The notes below the pieces were generated by a model. The model saw nothing but the letters and a program-made list of their open reading frames with translations, did no database searches and had not been told where the DNA came from. This document shows positions 33,940 through 44,386 of a stretch of 59,982 nucleotides of DNA, piece after piece. Location of the stretch: the NCBI GenBank assembly GCA_030057915.1, contig JASGUC010000035.1, positions 1-59,982 on the forward strand, read 5' to 3'. This DNA is from Pseudomonadota bacterium. GTDB lineage: Bacteria; Desulfobacterota; Syntrophia; Syntrophales; UBA8958. The position numbers were made by a program, and so were the translations under genes. Within the stretch, counting starts at the first letter, position 1. Each line of letters begins with the position of its first letter.

Positions 33940-35634
33940 ATGAAATTTTTGCCCTCCGTTCTGGGCTACTTCCTCAAGGGGGAGAGCACCAGGCAGAACA
34001 TCAGGATGCTGCTGCGCTTCTTTCTCGTGCTGTTCGTCATGATCGCCGCCTACAGCGTCATCTTTCACCTCCTCATGGCGGCGGAGGGGCAGAAGCACTC
34101 CTGGATCACCGGCCTATACTGGACCATGGTCGTCATGAGCACCCTGGGCTTCGGCGACATCACCTTCCAGTCCGATCTGGGGCGGCTCTTTTCCATCCTG
34201 GTGCTTTTATCCGGGTTTATCTCCCTGCTGATCCTCCTGCCCTTCGCCTTCATCAAGTTCTTTTTCGCCCCGTGGATCGAGGCGGAAACCAGAAAGCGCT
34301 ACGCCCAGGAACTGCCGCCGGAAACAAGAGATCACGTCATCATCACCGCTTACGATCCCGTCACCATGTCCCTCATCGAAAAGCTGGATATATACAAACG
34401 GGAGTACGTGGTGCTCGTGGGCGAATACGAGCGGTCGAAGGAGCTATATGACGCGGGGGTCCGGATCGCCGTGGGCCATATCGACGATCCGGAAACCTAC
34501 CGGAAGATGCGGGTGGAGCAGGCCGCCATGGTGGTGGCGACAAACCGCGACGAGATGAACACCAACATCGCCTTCACCGTCCGGGAGATAACGGAAACCG
34601 TTCCCGTGGTCGCCACCTCCGACTCGCCCCACTCCGTCAACATCCTCTATCTGGCGGGATGCACCCGGGTCCTGGAACTGACGGATATTCTCGGACGTTC
34701 CCTGGCGGGCTGGACCATCGGCGGCGATTTCCGCGCCAATGTCCTGGGGCGTTTCTACAACCTCATCATCGCCGAGGCCCCGGCGATCAGCACCCCGCTG
34801 GTGGGCAAAACCCTGGCGCAAAGCCGCCTCAGGGAGGAAATCGGGGTAACGGTCATCGCCGTATGGGAACGGGGGAGATTCGTGGCGCCTACCCCGGAGG
34901 CCGCGATCAATCGCTCCACCGCCCTGGTCTTCGCCGGCACGGAAGAGCAGATCGCCCGTTATGACGAGGTGTACGGATTCTACCAGTTGACCCGTCACGC
35001 CGGCGACCCGGTGATCGTCATCGGCGGCGGCCGGGTGGGAAAGGCGATCGCCCAGCGTTTCAAGGAGCGGGAGGTCGATTATCTCATCGTGGAGAAGAAC
35101 CCCCGACGGGCCGAGGACGACGCCTTCTACATCACCGGCGACGCCGCCGACATCGGCACCCTGAAGCGGGCCTGGATCGAAAAGGCCCCCGCCGCCCTCA
35201 TCACCACCCACGACGACGCAACCAACATCTATCTCGCCAAGTACCTCCGGAGCCTCCGCCCGGACATGCAGATAATCTGCCGGGCCAACACGGACCGGAA
35301 CATCTCCACCCTGCACCGGGCCGGGGCGGATTTCGTCATGTCCTACGCCTCCCTGGGCGCCAACGCGATCTTCAACTACCTCCGCAAGGAGGACATGTTC
35401 ATGCTTGCCGAAGGCCTGAACATCTTCACCGTCCCCCTGCCCCCCGCCCTGGCGGGGAAGACCCTGGCCCAGTCCCGGATCCGCCCCGAAACGGGCTGCT
35501 CCGTCATCGGCATACGCCGGGGAGACAACGTCGTCATCAACCCCGACCCCTTCCTCCCCGTGGAGGCCGATTCCGAGCTGATCCTCATCGGTGCCCCCGA
35601 GGCGGAACTCAGTTTTTCCCGGGCCTATCTGTAA
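33940..35634 (+). CDS. Two-RCK potassium channel (GsuK/MthK type)
   Basis: The 564-residue protein has two membrane helices (about 23-48 and 82-110) around a pore loop. The filter is TLGFGD (68-73), the GFGD variant seen in some prokaryotic K+ channels rather than GYGD. Two RCK units follow: the first nucleotide-binding fold (about 122-245) has a changed glycine motif (ITAYDP), and the second (about 345-470) has a clean VIGGGRVGKAIAQRF motif. Each is followed by a TrkA-C domain (260-330 and 480-564). Gating by a nucleotide or divalent ion at the second RCK is likely. It starts just before the nitrogen genes, but a functional link is not shown. Confidence 0.88.
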   Translation: MKFLPSVLGYFLKGESTRQNIRMLLRFFLVLFVMIAAYSVIFHLLMAAEGQKHSWITGLYWTMVVMSTLGFGDITFQSDLGRLFSILVLLSGFISLLILLPFAFIKFFFAPWIEAETRKRYAQELPPETRDHVIITAYDPVTMSLIEKLDIYKREYVVLVGEYERSKELYDAGVRIAVGHIDDPETYRKMRVEQAAMVVATNRDEMNTNIAFTVREITETVPVVATSDSPHSVNILYLAGCTRVLELTDILGRSLAGWTIGGDFRANVLGRFYNLIIAEAPAISTPLVGKTLAQSRLREEIGVTVIAVWERGRFVAPTPEAAINRSTALVFAGTEEQIARYDEVYGFYQLTRHAGDPVIVIGGGRVGKAIAQRFKEREVDYLIVEKNPRRAEDDAFYITGDAADIGTLKRAWIEKAPAALITTHDDATNIYLAKYLRSLRPDMQIICRANTDRNISTLHRAGADFVMSYASLGANAIFNYLRKEDMFMLAEGLNIFTVPLPPALAGKTLAQSRIRPETGCSVIGIRRGDNVVINPDPFLPVEADSELILIGAPEAELSFSRAYL

Positions 35635-35654
35635 AAAGCGGGGATCATCTTTTG

Positions 35655-35683
35655 TGTTGACAGCCGGGACGATTCCATGTAGG
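35655..35683 (+). promoter_or_regulatory. Putative sigma-70-type promoter of nrpR-gdhA-glnN
   Basis: TTGACA and TAGGTA are separated by 17 bp, just before the NrpR start. The -10 box is not ideal. A tandem GATTGCC repeat follows immediately. Confidence 0.45.
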
Positions 35684-35695
35684 TAGCGTCGGCAA

Positions 35696-36742
35696 ATGAT
35701 TGCCGATTGCCGATTGCCGATGGGAACGAACCTGACCGACCAGAGAGATGTCGAGAGAAAAACCCTCATGATCCTGCGGATCCTCAAGGAGGTTCAGGGA
35801 CCCGTGGGGTCGCGTCTCATTGCCCGACGCATGCGGGAGATGGGCGTGACCCCCAGCGAACGGGCGGTGCGCTATCACCTGAAGCTCATGGACGAGCGGG
35901 GACTCACCCGGCTGGTCGGCCAGAAGGACGGACGGGTCATCACCCCGCTGGGCATCGAGGAGATCCGGACGGCCCGGGTGGAGGACAAGGTCGGCCTGGC
36001 CATCTCCCGGATCGAGACCCTGGCCTTTCAGACCGCCTTCGACCCGGAGCGGCGAACGGGTCTCCTGCCCGTCAATATCTCGCTGTTTAACGAGGCGGAC
36101 TTCCCCCGGGCCCTGCGCATCATGGCGCCGGTCTTTGCCGCCGGCCTCGCCGTGAGCAGCCGGGTGGCGGAGGCGGGGGCGGGGGAACGCCTGGGCGACT
36201 GCATCGTTCCCGACGGAAAGATCGGGCTCGCCACGGTGTGCAGCGTCGTCGTCAACGGCGCGCTCCTCAAGCAGGGGATCCCCATGGACTCCAAGTTCGC
36301 CGGCATCCTGCAGATAAAAGACCGCCGGCCCCTCCGGTTCGTGGAACTCATATACTATTCCGGCTCCTCCCTGGACCCCTCTGAGGCCTTCATCCGGGCG
36401 AACATGACCTCCGTTCAAAGGTCGCATCAAAACGGCGACGGCGCGATCCTGGCAAATTTCCGAGAGATTCCCGCCATCTGCCGGGAGTTGACCCTGGAAA
36501 TACTGGAGAAGTTGACCCAGGCGGACATCCGGGGCGTCTTCGTCATGGGGGAAATCAGCGAGCCGGTCTGCCAGATCCCGGTGGACGTGAACAAAATCGG
36601 CCTCATCCTCATCGGCGGTCTGAACCCCGTGGCCTGCGTCCAGGAAAACGGCATCGCCGTGGAGAACCGCGCCATGTCGGCCGTGATGAACTACGGGGAA
36701 CTGAACCCGTTCGCGGAGATCTATAAAAAATTTATCAAATAA
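35696..36742 (+). CDS. nrpR: NrpR-like nitrogen regulator (winged helix plus NRD/DUF128 domain)
   Basis: The protein has 348 residues from the first ATG; an ATG at 35720 is equally possible because neither has a clear Shine-Dalgarno and homology only begins near DQRDVERKTLMILRIL. The winged helix spans about 15-85 (GSRLIARRMREMGVTPSERAVRYHLKLMDERGLT). One NrpR regulatory domain follows (about 95-345: CIVPDGKIGLATVCSVVVNGALLKQGIP, RRPLRFVELIYYSGSSLDPSEAF, VNKIGLILIGGLNPVA). In methanogens NrpR represses nitrogen-assimilation genes and is released by 2-oxoglutarate. Here it directly precedes gdhA and glnN, supporting the same job in a bacterium. Confidence 0.85.
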   Translation: MIADCRLPMGTNLTDQRDVERKTLMILRILKEVQGPVGSRLIARRMREMGVTPSERAVRYHLKLMDERGLTRLVGQKDGRVITPLGIEEIRTARVEDKVGLAISRIETLAFQTAFDPERRTGLLPVNISLFNEADFPRALRIMAPVFAAGLAVSSRVAEAGAGERLGDCIVPDGKIGLATVCSVVVNGALLKQGIPMDSKFAGILQIKDRRPLRFVELIYYSGSSLDPSEAFIRANMTSVQRSHQNGDGAILANFREIPAICRELTLEILEKLTQADIRGVFVMGEISEPVCQIPVDVNKIGLILIGGLNPVACVQENGIAVENRAMSAVMNYGELNPFAEIYKKFIK

Positions 36743-36748
36743 TCATAG

Positions 36749-38113
<1,365 letters not shown>

Positions 38114-38187
38114 CAGGCGCCCAGCGCGGACCTTTCCCGGAGGGGTCGGCAAGAATTCGAGTTGAGGGTATTTCACAGGGAGGATTT

Positions 38188-40365
38188 ATGAAAAAGACGC
38201 GCCCGATTATCGCTTGCGAGAGAACCTACCCGGTGGTGAAGGAAAAAGACGCGCCCGTATCCACCTACTACGGGGAAGACACCTTCAACATCAACATCAT
38301 GAAGGTCAAGCTCCCGGGGGCCACCTACCGGAAGATCATCGATGCCATCCACGAAGACACCCTTCTGGACATCGAAACCGCCAACATCGTGGCTCACGCC
38401 ATGAAGGAGTGGGCCATCGAGAAGGGGGCCACCCACTTCGCCCACTGGTTCCAACCCATGACCGGCATGACGGCGGAAAAGCACGACGCCTTCATAGACG
38501 TCACCGGGGTCAGCGCCGTCATCGAGCGGTTTTCGGGCAAGCAACTCGTCCAGAGCGAACCGGACGCGTCAAGCTTTCCCAGCGGAGGGATCCGAGCCAC
38601 CTTCGAGGCCCGGGGCTACACGGCCTGGGATATGTCCTCCCCGGCCTTTATCCGGCGCAACGGCATCTCCACCACCCTGTGCATCCCCACCGCCTTCTTT
38701 TCCTACACCGGCGAGGCCCTGGACAAGAAGACCCCGCTGCTGCGCTCCAACCGGGCGGTTGGCAAAAGCGCCCTGAATATCATGAAGCTCCTGGGGAGCA
38801 AGGACATCCTGGGCGTCTATGCCACCCTGGGACCTGAGCAGGAGTACTTCCTCATCGACGCGGATTACTTCTACAAGCGTCCGGACCTGGTCCTGGGCGG
38901 CCGGGCGGTGGTGGGCGCCCCTCCGGCCAAGGGCCAGGAGTTGGAAGACCAGTACTTCGGCAGCATCAAGGAGAGGATCTCTTCCTACATGCACGACATG
39001 GAAGAAGAGCTGTTCAAGCTCGGAATCCCCGCCAAGACCCGGCACAACGAGGTGGCCCCCAGCCAGTTCGAGCTGGCCCCGGTCTTCGAAGAGGCCAACC
39101 TGGCCAGCGATCACAACCAGATCGTCATGGACACCATGATATCGGTGGCCAAGAAGCACAAGCTGGCCTGCCTCCTCCACGAAAAGCCCTTCGCGGGGAT
39201 CAATGGTTCCGGCAAGCATCTGAACTGGTCCCTGTCGGACAACAAGGGGAACAACCTCCTCAATCCCGGGAAAACCCCCCAGGACAACATCCAATTCCTC
39301 ATCTTCCTCATCGCCGCCATCCGGGCCGTTTACCGCCACGGCGATCTCCTCCGCGCCTCCGTGGCCACCTACGCCAACGATCACCGCCTCGGGACCGGCG
39401 AGGCGCCCCCGACCATCATCTCCGTATTCCTCGGCGCCCAGCTCACCAAGATCCTCGCGGATATCGAGAGCGGCAAGGCGACCAAGGCGACGGACAGCGA
39501 GATCATCGACCTGGGCATCTCCTCCCTCCCCGTGGTCAGCAAGGACAGCACCGACCGTAACCGGACCTCCCCCTTCGCCTTCACGGGGACCAAGTTCGAG
39601 TTCCGGGCCGTGGGCTCGTCTCAATCCGTCTCCTTCCCCGCCACGGTCCTCAATGCCATCGTGGCGGAAAGCCTGGACGATCTGGCGGAAAAGATCCGGG
39701 ACGCCCTGGCCAAGGGGGGCAGCCTCAATCAGTGCGTCCTGGCCGTCCTCAAGAAGGAGCTGAAGGAAATCAAGCCGGTGCTCTTCAACGGCGACAACTA
39801 TACCGCTGAATGGGAACGGGAAGCCGCCCGCCGGGGCCTCCCCAACAACAAGACGACCCCGGAGGCCCTGAAGGCCCTGATCGCCAAAAAGTCCCTAACC
39901 CTCTTCGAGAGGTACCGGGTGCTCTCCAACGTGGAACTCAAGAGTCGCTACCTGATCCACATCGAAAGGTATATCAAGGACCTGGAGATCGAGGTCAAAT
40001 GCCTGCACGGCATCTGCCAGACTCAGATCATCCCGGCGGCGACGGTCTATCAGACGCGCCTGGCCGAGGCCATCTCGAAAACCCGGGAAGCCCTGGGCAA
40101 CAAAGCGGAGCTTGCCGCCCAGCGGGAGATCCTGGGGCGGATCGTGGAGTTGATCGGCAAGATTCATGGGACCCGGAAGGAGATCCTGGCGGAGATGGAG
40201 AAGGCCGCCGCGATCCGCGACGAGCAGAAAAAGGCGGAATTTCTCTCCGTCAAGGTCAAGACGACGATGCAGGCGCTGCGCTCCCATGTGGACGAGCTGG
40301 AGGTCCTGGTGGACGACGAACTGTGGCCCCTGCCGAAATTCTGGGAGATGCTCTTCATCTGTTGA
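38188..40365 (+). CDS. glnN: Type III glutamine synthetase (GSIII, GlnN)
   Basis: The 725-residue protein matches the length and pattern of GSIII, not the 470-residue GSI. Visible motifs are THFAHWFQPMTGMTAEKHD, the GPEQEYFLID metal-binding Glu, NEVAPSQFELAPVFEEAN, INGSGKHLNWSLSDNKG in the ATP/ammonia site and DRNRTSPFAFTGTKFEFRAVGSS. The C-terminal 200 residues are helical and unique to type III. It forms glutamine from glutamate and ammonium. With NrpR and GdhA it makes a complete ammonium-assimilation unit. Start behind GGGAGGA. Confidence 0.95.
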   Translation: MKKTRPIIACERTYPVVKEKDAPVSTYYGEDTFNINIMKVKLPGATYRKIIDAIHEDTLLDIETANIVAHAMKEWAIEKGATHFAHWFQPMTGMTAEKHDAFIDVTGVSAVIERFSGKQLVQSEPDASSFPSGGIRATFEARGYTAWDMSSPAFIRRNGISTTLCIPTAFFSYTGEALDKKTPLLRSNRAVGKSALNIMKLLGSKDILGVYATLGPEQEYFLIDADYFYKRPDLVLGGRAVVGAPPAKGQELEDQYFGSIKERISSYMHDMEEELFKLGIPAKTRHNEVAPSQFELAPVFEEANLASDHNQIVMDTMISVAKKHKLACLLHEKPFAGINGSGKHLNWSLSDNKGNNLLNPGKTPQDNIQFLIFLIAAIRAVYRHGDLLRASVATYANDHRLGTGEAPPTIISVFLGAQLTKILADIESGKATKATDSEIIDLGISSLPVVSKDSTDRNRTSPFAFTGTKFEFRAVGSSQSVSFPATVLNAIVAESLDDLAEKIRDALAKGGSLNQCVLAVLKKELKEIKPVLFNGDNYTAEWEREAARRGLPNNKTTPEALKALIAKKSLTLFERYRVLSNVELKSRYLIHIERYIKDLEIEVKCLHGICQTQIIPAATVYQTRLAEAISKTREALGNKAELAAQREILGRIVELIGKIHGTRKEILAEMEKAAAIRDEQKKAEFLSVKVKTTMQALRSHVDELEVLVDDELWPLPKFWEMLFIC

Positions 40366-40424
40366 GGCGCCCCATCGGGAAGGCAATCCCGGGATGCCGC
40401 TCCACGGACCGGGGTTTACCCTTT

Positions 40425-40493
40425 ATATGAGAGTAGATCCAAGTAAATGATTATTTTCAATTTTCGTTGCGCCCGCGCCGGGCATGGGGGCAG
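40425..40493 (+). repeat. 69-bp dispersed repeat, copy 2
   Basis: Partner of 1931-1999, located 60 bp after glnN. A partial third match (GTTGCGCCTGCCCCAGACAT) occurs near 40742. Confidence 0.6.
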
Positions 40494-40518
40494 GAATCAA
40501 GCGCAAAAAGCATCGAAT

Positions 40519-40540
40519 CCGCCGCTCCAAGGCAGGGCGG
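40519..40540. repeat. Short hairpin repeat with compensatory changes, copy 1
   Basis: CCGCC and GGCGG flank a 12-nt loop. The homologous site at 53801-53822 reads CCGTC and GACGG around a similar loop, with flanking AATC and CTCAAGAA conserved. Confidence 0.5.
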
Positions 40541-40544
40541 GCTC

Positions 40545-40650
40545 AAGAACCTATTGTCATTTCGACCGAAGGGAGAAATCTTTAACAAACTGCCATGATT
40601 AGGATTTCTCGTCGCTCGCGCTCCCCGAAATGACATTTTTCAAAGGTCTC
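40545..40650. mobile_element. Family B element, degenerate copy
   Basis: The interior (ATTTCGACCGAAGGGAGAAATC and its partner GATTTCTCGTCGCTCGCGCT) and the right end TTTTTCAAAGGTCTC match family B in reverse orientation. The left end is lost. Confidence 0.6.
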
Positions 40651-40967
40651 ATTGCAATAATTGCCAGCGGAAAAATCCATGGGAAATCATGAATTTTCAT
40701 GCCGCTTTGTTTCGGGCGCCGTCATGAAGATTTCATCCTTGGTTGCGCCTGCCCCAGACATGGGCGTTAGGGGGGAGAGAAGGTCGATGGAGGGTGGGGT
40801 TAAGGGGGAACGCGAGGGAGGGTCGATCTCCGCAAGCACGATCAGTCTTTCTTTATGAGGGGTGGACACCTCCGAAACGTCGGCGGGGGCGTCCATTCCG
40901 GTTGAGCGAACCAATCAGTGATAATGGCCGGCGCCCCCTGTAGCGGCGGGCAGGCGCCGGCGTTCGT
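40651..40967. other. Intergenic stretch with a stem-loop near its right end
   Basis: There is no convincing gene. A perfect 9-bp stem GCCGGCGCC (40927-40935) with GGCGCCGGC (40953-40961) lies just past the stop of the minus-strand cache protein and could help end that transcript, although no U-run follows. Confidence 0.4.
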
Positions 40968-41435
40968 TCACTTGTATATCCCGCAGCCCAGGAGCAGTTC
41001 CTCCCCCGGCACCCGCTGCACATAGCTCGACTTCTGCTCGATTTTCATGGTAACCGGGTTGGTCCATTTATAGTCCACCCAGCCCTTGCCCTTCGTCTGG
41101 GCAACCTTCACCATATCCTGCATGAAGAATTTGCCTTCGGAATCCCTCAGTTCCCACGTTGGTTTGTTGATGATTTTCTTGTTCGCGCCATGGGACAGGA
41201 TGACCCCTTTCCAGTCGATGGCGAAGATGTAAAGCTCGTTTTTCACAAAGGCGCCCTTGGGGTCGTCAAAGGCGGCAAATGCCTTTGTCCGTCCGTTTGC
41301 CTTGTAATAGGCCATCGCCTTCTCCACGAGCGCCACGGCCTCCTTGGCTGTTCCCTTCTTCTGCTGTGCGCAGACAAAACCCGCCGAAGCGACAATCAAA
41401 AAAAAGATGCACAAAAAGACGATCGGTTTTCTCAT
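40968..41435 (-). CDS. Secreted single-Cache-domain protein
   Basis: The 155-residue protein has a signal peptide (MRKPIVFLCIFFLIVASAGFVCA) followed by a small Cache-type sensor domain: AVALVEKAMAYYKANGRTKAFAAFDDPKG, LYIFAIDWKGVILSHGANKKI and the GWVDYKWTNPVTMKIEQKSSYV block. Cache domains bind small ligands outside the cytoplasm, usually as part of chemoreceptors or kinases; here no output domain is attached, so it probably acts as a periplasmic binding protein. AAGGGGG precedes the start. It is monocistronic. Confidence 0.82.
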   Translation of the reverse strand: MRKPIVFLCIFFLIVASAGFVCAQQKKGTAKEAVALVEKAMAYYKANGRTKAFAAFDDPKGAFVKNELYIFAIDWKGVILSHGANKKIINKPTWELRDSEGKFFMQDMVKVAQTKGKGWVDYKWTNPVTMKIEQKSSYVQRVPGEELLLGCGIYK

Positions 41436-41563
41436 GCGTGTCCCCCTTTTTGTTGTTCTGGGCCAACTACCGTTCCAGCCCGGCGTTCAATCGGGCCAAC
41501 CGCCGCTCAACGAATAAATCCCCGCCTCCTTCCCCTCCTTTCCTTGGCATTTGGTTAATTTTA

Positions 41564-41592
41564 TTGACAAGAAGCTACTCCCACTCTTATAA
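41564..41592 (+). promoter_or_regulatory. Strong-looking sigma-70-type promoter without a nearby gene
   Basis: TTGACA and TTATAA are separated by 17 bp. The next plus-strand start codon is about 560 bp away, beyond a mobile element. It may drive a small RNA or a long leader. Confidence 0.45.
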
Positions 41593-41598
41593 ACTTAT

Positions 41599-41910
41599 AG
41601 GGACGCCTCTCTCTTGAGTCAAGGATTTTTTCCTCACGGCGGGATGACGCAGGCAAGGCATGAACCGAACGGATAACGAGACGATCCCCCGGGCGTGTTA
41701 TCACCCACCGCCGGGGCGTGGCGCAAAGGGCCAAGTCGCCGCCCCGCCCAGAAGGTGGCAAGACCGGCAAAAAAATGCCAGATTCATTATTAACTAATAA
41801 TATAAGGCATTTAATGCCTTTAGATCGCCCTCCCCGCAACTTCTTCCGGGGGGCTGACGATCGGATCATCCCACAAGATCACCGGATGCCGGGACATGAA
41901 GAGAAGCATG
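41599..41910. other. Non-coding stretch with a small AT-rich palindrome
   Basis: No gene is seen. AAGGCATTTAATGCCTT near 41803-41819 is a perfect short palindrome preceded by an AT-rich ATTATTAACTAATAATAT tract. Candidate 3' region of a transcript from the promoter at 41564. Confidence 0.3.
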
Positions 41911-42042
41911 GAGGCCTTTGAAAATCCACGTTTTCCTTTCGTCCCGGCATAATCCGGGGTCGGGAATACCTCGAAAATAAAGCATTCCGGCGCCCGCCGG
42001 CATAGCGACGGGAACTCGGAAACGGCATCTTTCAAAGGTCTC
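41911..42042. mobile_element. Family A MITE-like element (copy 10)
   Basis: The ends are GAGGCCTTTGAAAATCC and CATCTTTCAAAGGTCTC, 132 bp. Flanks are GCATG and GCATA. The first 45 bp are nearly identical to copy 8 (20238). Confidence 0.82.
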
Positions 42043-42153
42043 GCATACAGGAACGCAACGAGACCCGCCGCCGCAAGGAGCGGGGCGTCATAACGGCTCG
42101 CGGATTCTCTCGTCGCGGCAAACGACGGGGAATTCGGCCCCAAGGAATTGAAA

Positions 42154-42963
42154 ATGAGAAGGATTTTTCCTACCTGGTTGCTCTCGTGTTTCTTCGCCCT
42201 CCTGATGGGCTGCACCCAGGAGCAGATGATCTTCCATCCCGAGGTCCTCCCCCGGGATTATCGCTACAACTTCTCGGAAGCGTTTACGGAGGTGAACATA
42301 CCCGTGGCGGGGGCGGCGATCAACGCCCTCTATTTCCGCGTCTCGGAGGCCCGAGGGGCGGTTCTTTACCTCCACGGCAACGCCGGCAGCCTCCGGACCT
42401 GGGGCGACGTGGCCCGGGATTTCACCTCCCGGGGCTACGAATTGTTCATCTTCGACTATCGCGGCTTCGGCAAGAGCACGGGGCGCATCGACAGCGAAAG
42501 CCAGCTCCTCGACGACGCCCTGGCGGCATACGAGCGCCTCCGCGAGACCATCCCGGCGGAGCGGATCGTGGTTTACGGCCGTTCCATCGGCGCCGGCATG
42601 GCCGCCTGGCTCGCCAGAAACGAAAAACCGCGCCTCCTGATCCTGGAGTCGCCCTTTTACAGCCTCACCGACCTCGCCGCCCATCACTACCCCCTGCTGC
42701 CCCGGCGCCTTATCTCCCTGATCCTGAAATATCCCTTTCCCACCGACCGATGGCTCCCGGAGGTGGCCTGCCCCGTCTATCTCATCCACGGGACCAAGGA
42801 CGCGATCGTCCCCTTCGACGACGCCGTGAGGCTGGAAAGGCTGATCCGTTCGCCCCATGAGCTGATTCGCGTCGAAGGCGGCGGACACAACGACCTCGGG
42901 GAGTTCGGCGTTTACCGCCAGGCCCTCGACCGGATTCTGACCGGGACGGCAACGAGGCCATAA
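42154..42963 (+). CDS. Lipoprotein alpha/beta hydrolase (BEM46/YfhR-like)
   Basis: The protein has 269 residues from the ATG at 42154, with CAAGGAA upstream. The lipobox is LLMGC (Cys20). The hydrolase core has the oxyanion LYLHGNAGS, the DYRGFGKSTG strand, the nucleophile elbow YGRSIGAG, the acid in HGTKDAIVP and the His in GGGHNDLGE. This is the pattern of the BEM46-like family of unknown substrate. A periplasmic-facing lipid-anchored esterase or thioesterase is likely. Confidence 0.8.
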   Translation: MRRIFPTWLLSCFFALLMGCTQEQMIFHPEVLPRDYRYNFSEAFTEVNIPVAGAAINALYFRVSEARGAVLYLHGNAGSLRTWGDVARDFTSRGYELFIFDYRGFGKSTGRIDSESQLLDDALAAYERLRETIPAERIVVYGRSIGAGMAAWLARNEKPRLLILESPFYSLTDLAAHHYPLLPRRLISLILKYPFPTDRWLPEVACPVYLIHGTKDAIVPFDDAVRLERLIRSPHELIRVEGGGHNDLGEFGVYRQALDRILTGTATRP

Positions 42964-43147
42964 CCGCCGCCGTCAAGACATGGGATCGACGCGTCGGTAA
43001 AGTCCCCGGGCCGGGCATGGACCGCGCCGCCCGGCGACGGGGAAAAAATACATTGTCATCGTGGCGATTTGTCGCTATGGAGGGGGCGCGGGAAGGCGGG
43101 TTCATCCCCGGGTATACAAAATAATTGGACGAACAGGCGAAAGGGAA

Positions 43148-44374
43148 ATGACGACAGGGGACAACATGGAAGGCAACGAAGAGAAGAGTTTTGCCGAACT
43201 TTTTGAACAGACTCCGGTGCGACGGGATTTCCTAAAGCCCGGGCAGAAGGTGGAAGCGAAGATCGTAAAGATAACGAATGAGTGGATATTCCTCGACCTG
43301 GGCGGCAAGAGCGAGGGGCATCTGGACCGGAAGGAACTGGCGGATGAAGAGGGAATCGTCGCCGTAAAGGAAGGCGATGTCCTGACGGCCTATTTCCTTT
43401 CTTCGCGACACAACGAAAAGCTCTTCACCACCCGGATCGGGGCGGGGGATTCCGCCCGGGGGCACCTGGAAGAAATCTGGCACAGCGGGGTCCCGGTGGA
43501 AGGCATGGTGGAAAGGGAGATCAAGGGGGGCTACGATGTCCGGCTTCCGGGGGGGATGCGGGGCTTCTGCCCCTTCTCCCAGATGGGGCTGGGTCGGATG
43601 GACAAGGGACAAGAGTTCCTGGGCCGGACCATGACGTTTCGGATCGTCGAGTACTCGGAGCGGGGCCGCAACATCGTCCTCTCCAACCGGGCCATCCGCG
43701 AGGAGGAGAAGAAGAGGGAGGAAGAGGCCCTGAGAGAAACCCTCAAGGAGGGGATGGTCGTTTCCGGCACGGTGGTTTCCCTCCGTGACTTCGGAGCCTT
43801 CGTCGATATCGGCGGCGTCCAGGGGCTTCTCCCGGTGTCGGAAATAGGCTGGGAGCGGGTCACGGACATCAACGAGCGCCTGACGGTGGGACAGACCCTG
43901 GAGGTGGCCATCACGAAACTGGACTGGGGGGGCGGGCGGATCAGCCTGTCGCTGAAGTCAACACTGCCCGATCCCTGGGACGAGGTCCGGAGCGCCTATC
44001 CCGAAGGGACCATCCAAAGGGGAGTAGTGGTGCGCCTGACCCCCTTTGGGGCCTTCGTCAACCTCGGACCGGGAGTGGACGGCCTCCTCCACGTCTCCAA
44101 ACTGGGCAAGGGAAAACGGATCGCCCATCCCCGGGACGCGGTCCGGGAGGGCGACTCCCTGGAGGTCCGGATCGACGCCATCGACGGGGAACGGAAACGG
44201 ATCTCCCTGTCCTGGGCGGACGAGGAGGCAACCGACCGGGATCGGCCGGGGGAAGGGGCGGCCGGCAAGGACGATGACGATTATCGACGGTACATGCGGC
44301 AGGGACCCAAGTCCATGGGCGCCCTGGGCGACCTCATGAAGCGGAAGGCCCCGGACGGGAAAAGACGCCCCTGA
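43148..44374 (+). CDS. Four-S1-domain RNA-binding protein (ribosomal protein S1-like)
   Basis: The protein has 408 residues from an ATG at 43148. Four S1 OB-folds follow one another (about 30-100, 115-185, 200-272, 288-362). The third is the most canonical (EGMVVSGTVVSLRDFGAFVDIGGVQGLLPVSEIGWERV), the fourth has FGAFVNLGPGVDGLLHVSKLGKGKRI. Full-length bacterial S1 has six domains, so this is a shorter paralogue that probably binds mRNA or the ribosome rather than the essential rpsA product. The acidic-basic tail looks disordered. The radical SAM gene starts 12 bp later. Confidence 0.82.
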   Translation: MTTGDNMEGNEEKSFAELFEQTPVRRDFLKPGQKVEAKIVKITNEWIFLDLGGKSEGHLDRKELADEEGIVAVKEGDVLTAYFLSSRHNEKLFTTRIGAGDSARGHLEEIWHSGVPVEGMVEREIKGGYDVRLPGGMRGFCPFSQMGLGRMDKGQEFLGRTMTFRIVEYSERGRNIVLSNRAIREEEKKREEEALRETLKEGMVVSGTVVSLRDFGAFVDIGGVQGLLPVSEIGWERVTDINERLTVGQTLEVAITKLDWGGGRISLSLKSTLPDPWDEVRSAYPEGTIQRGVVVRLTPFGAFVNLGPGVDGLLHVSKLGKGKRIAHPRDAVREGDSLEVRIDAIDGERKRISLSWADEEATDRDRPGEGAAGKDDDDYRRYMRQGPKSMGALGDLMKRKAPDGKRRP

Positions 44375-44386
44375 GACGTCGCCGCG

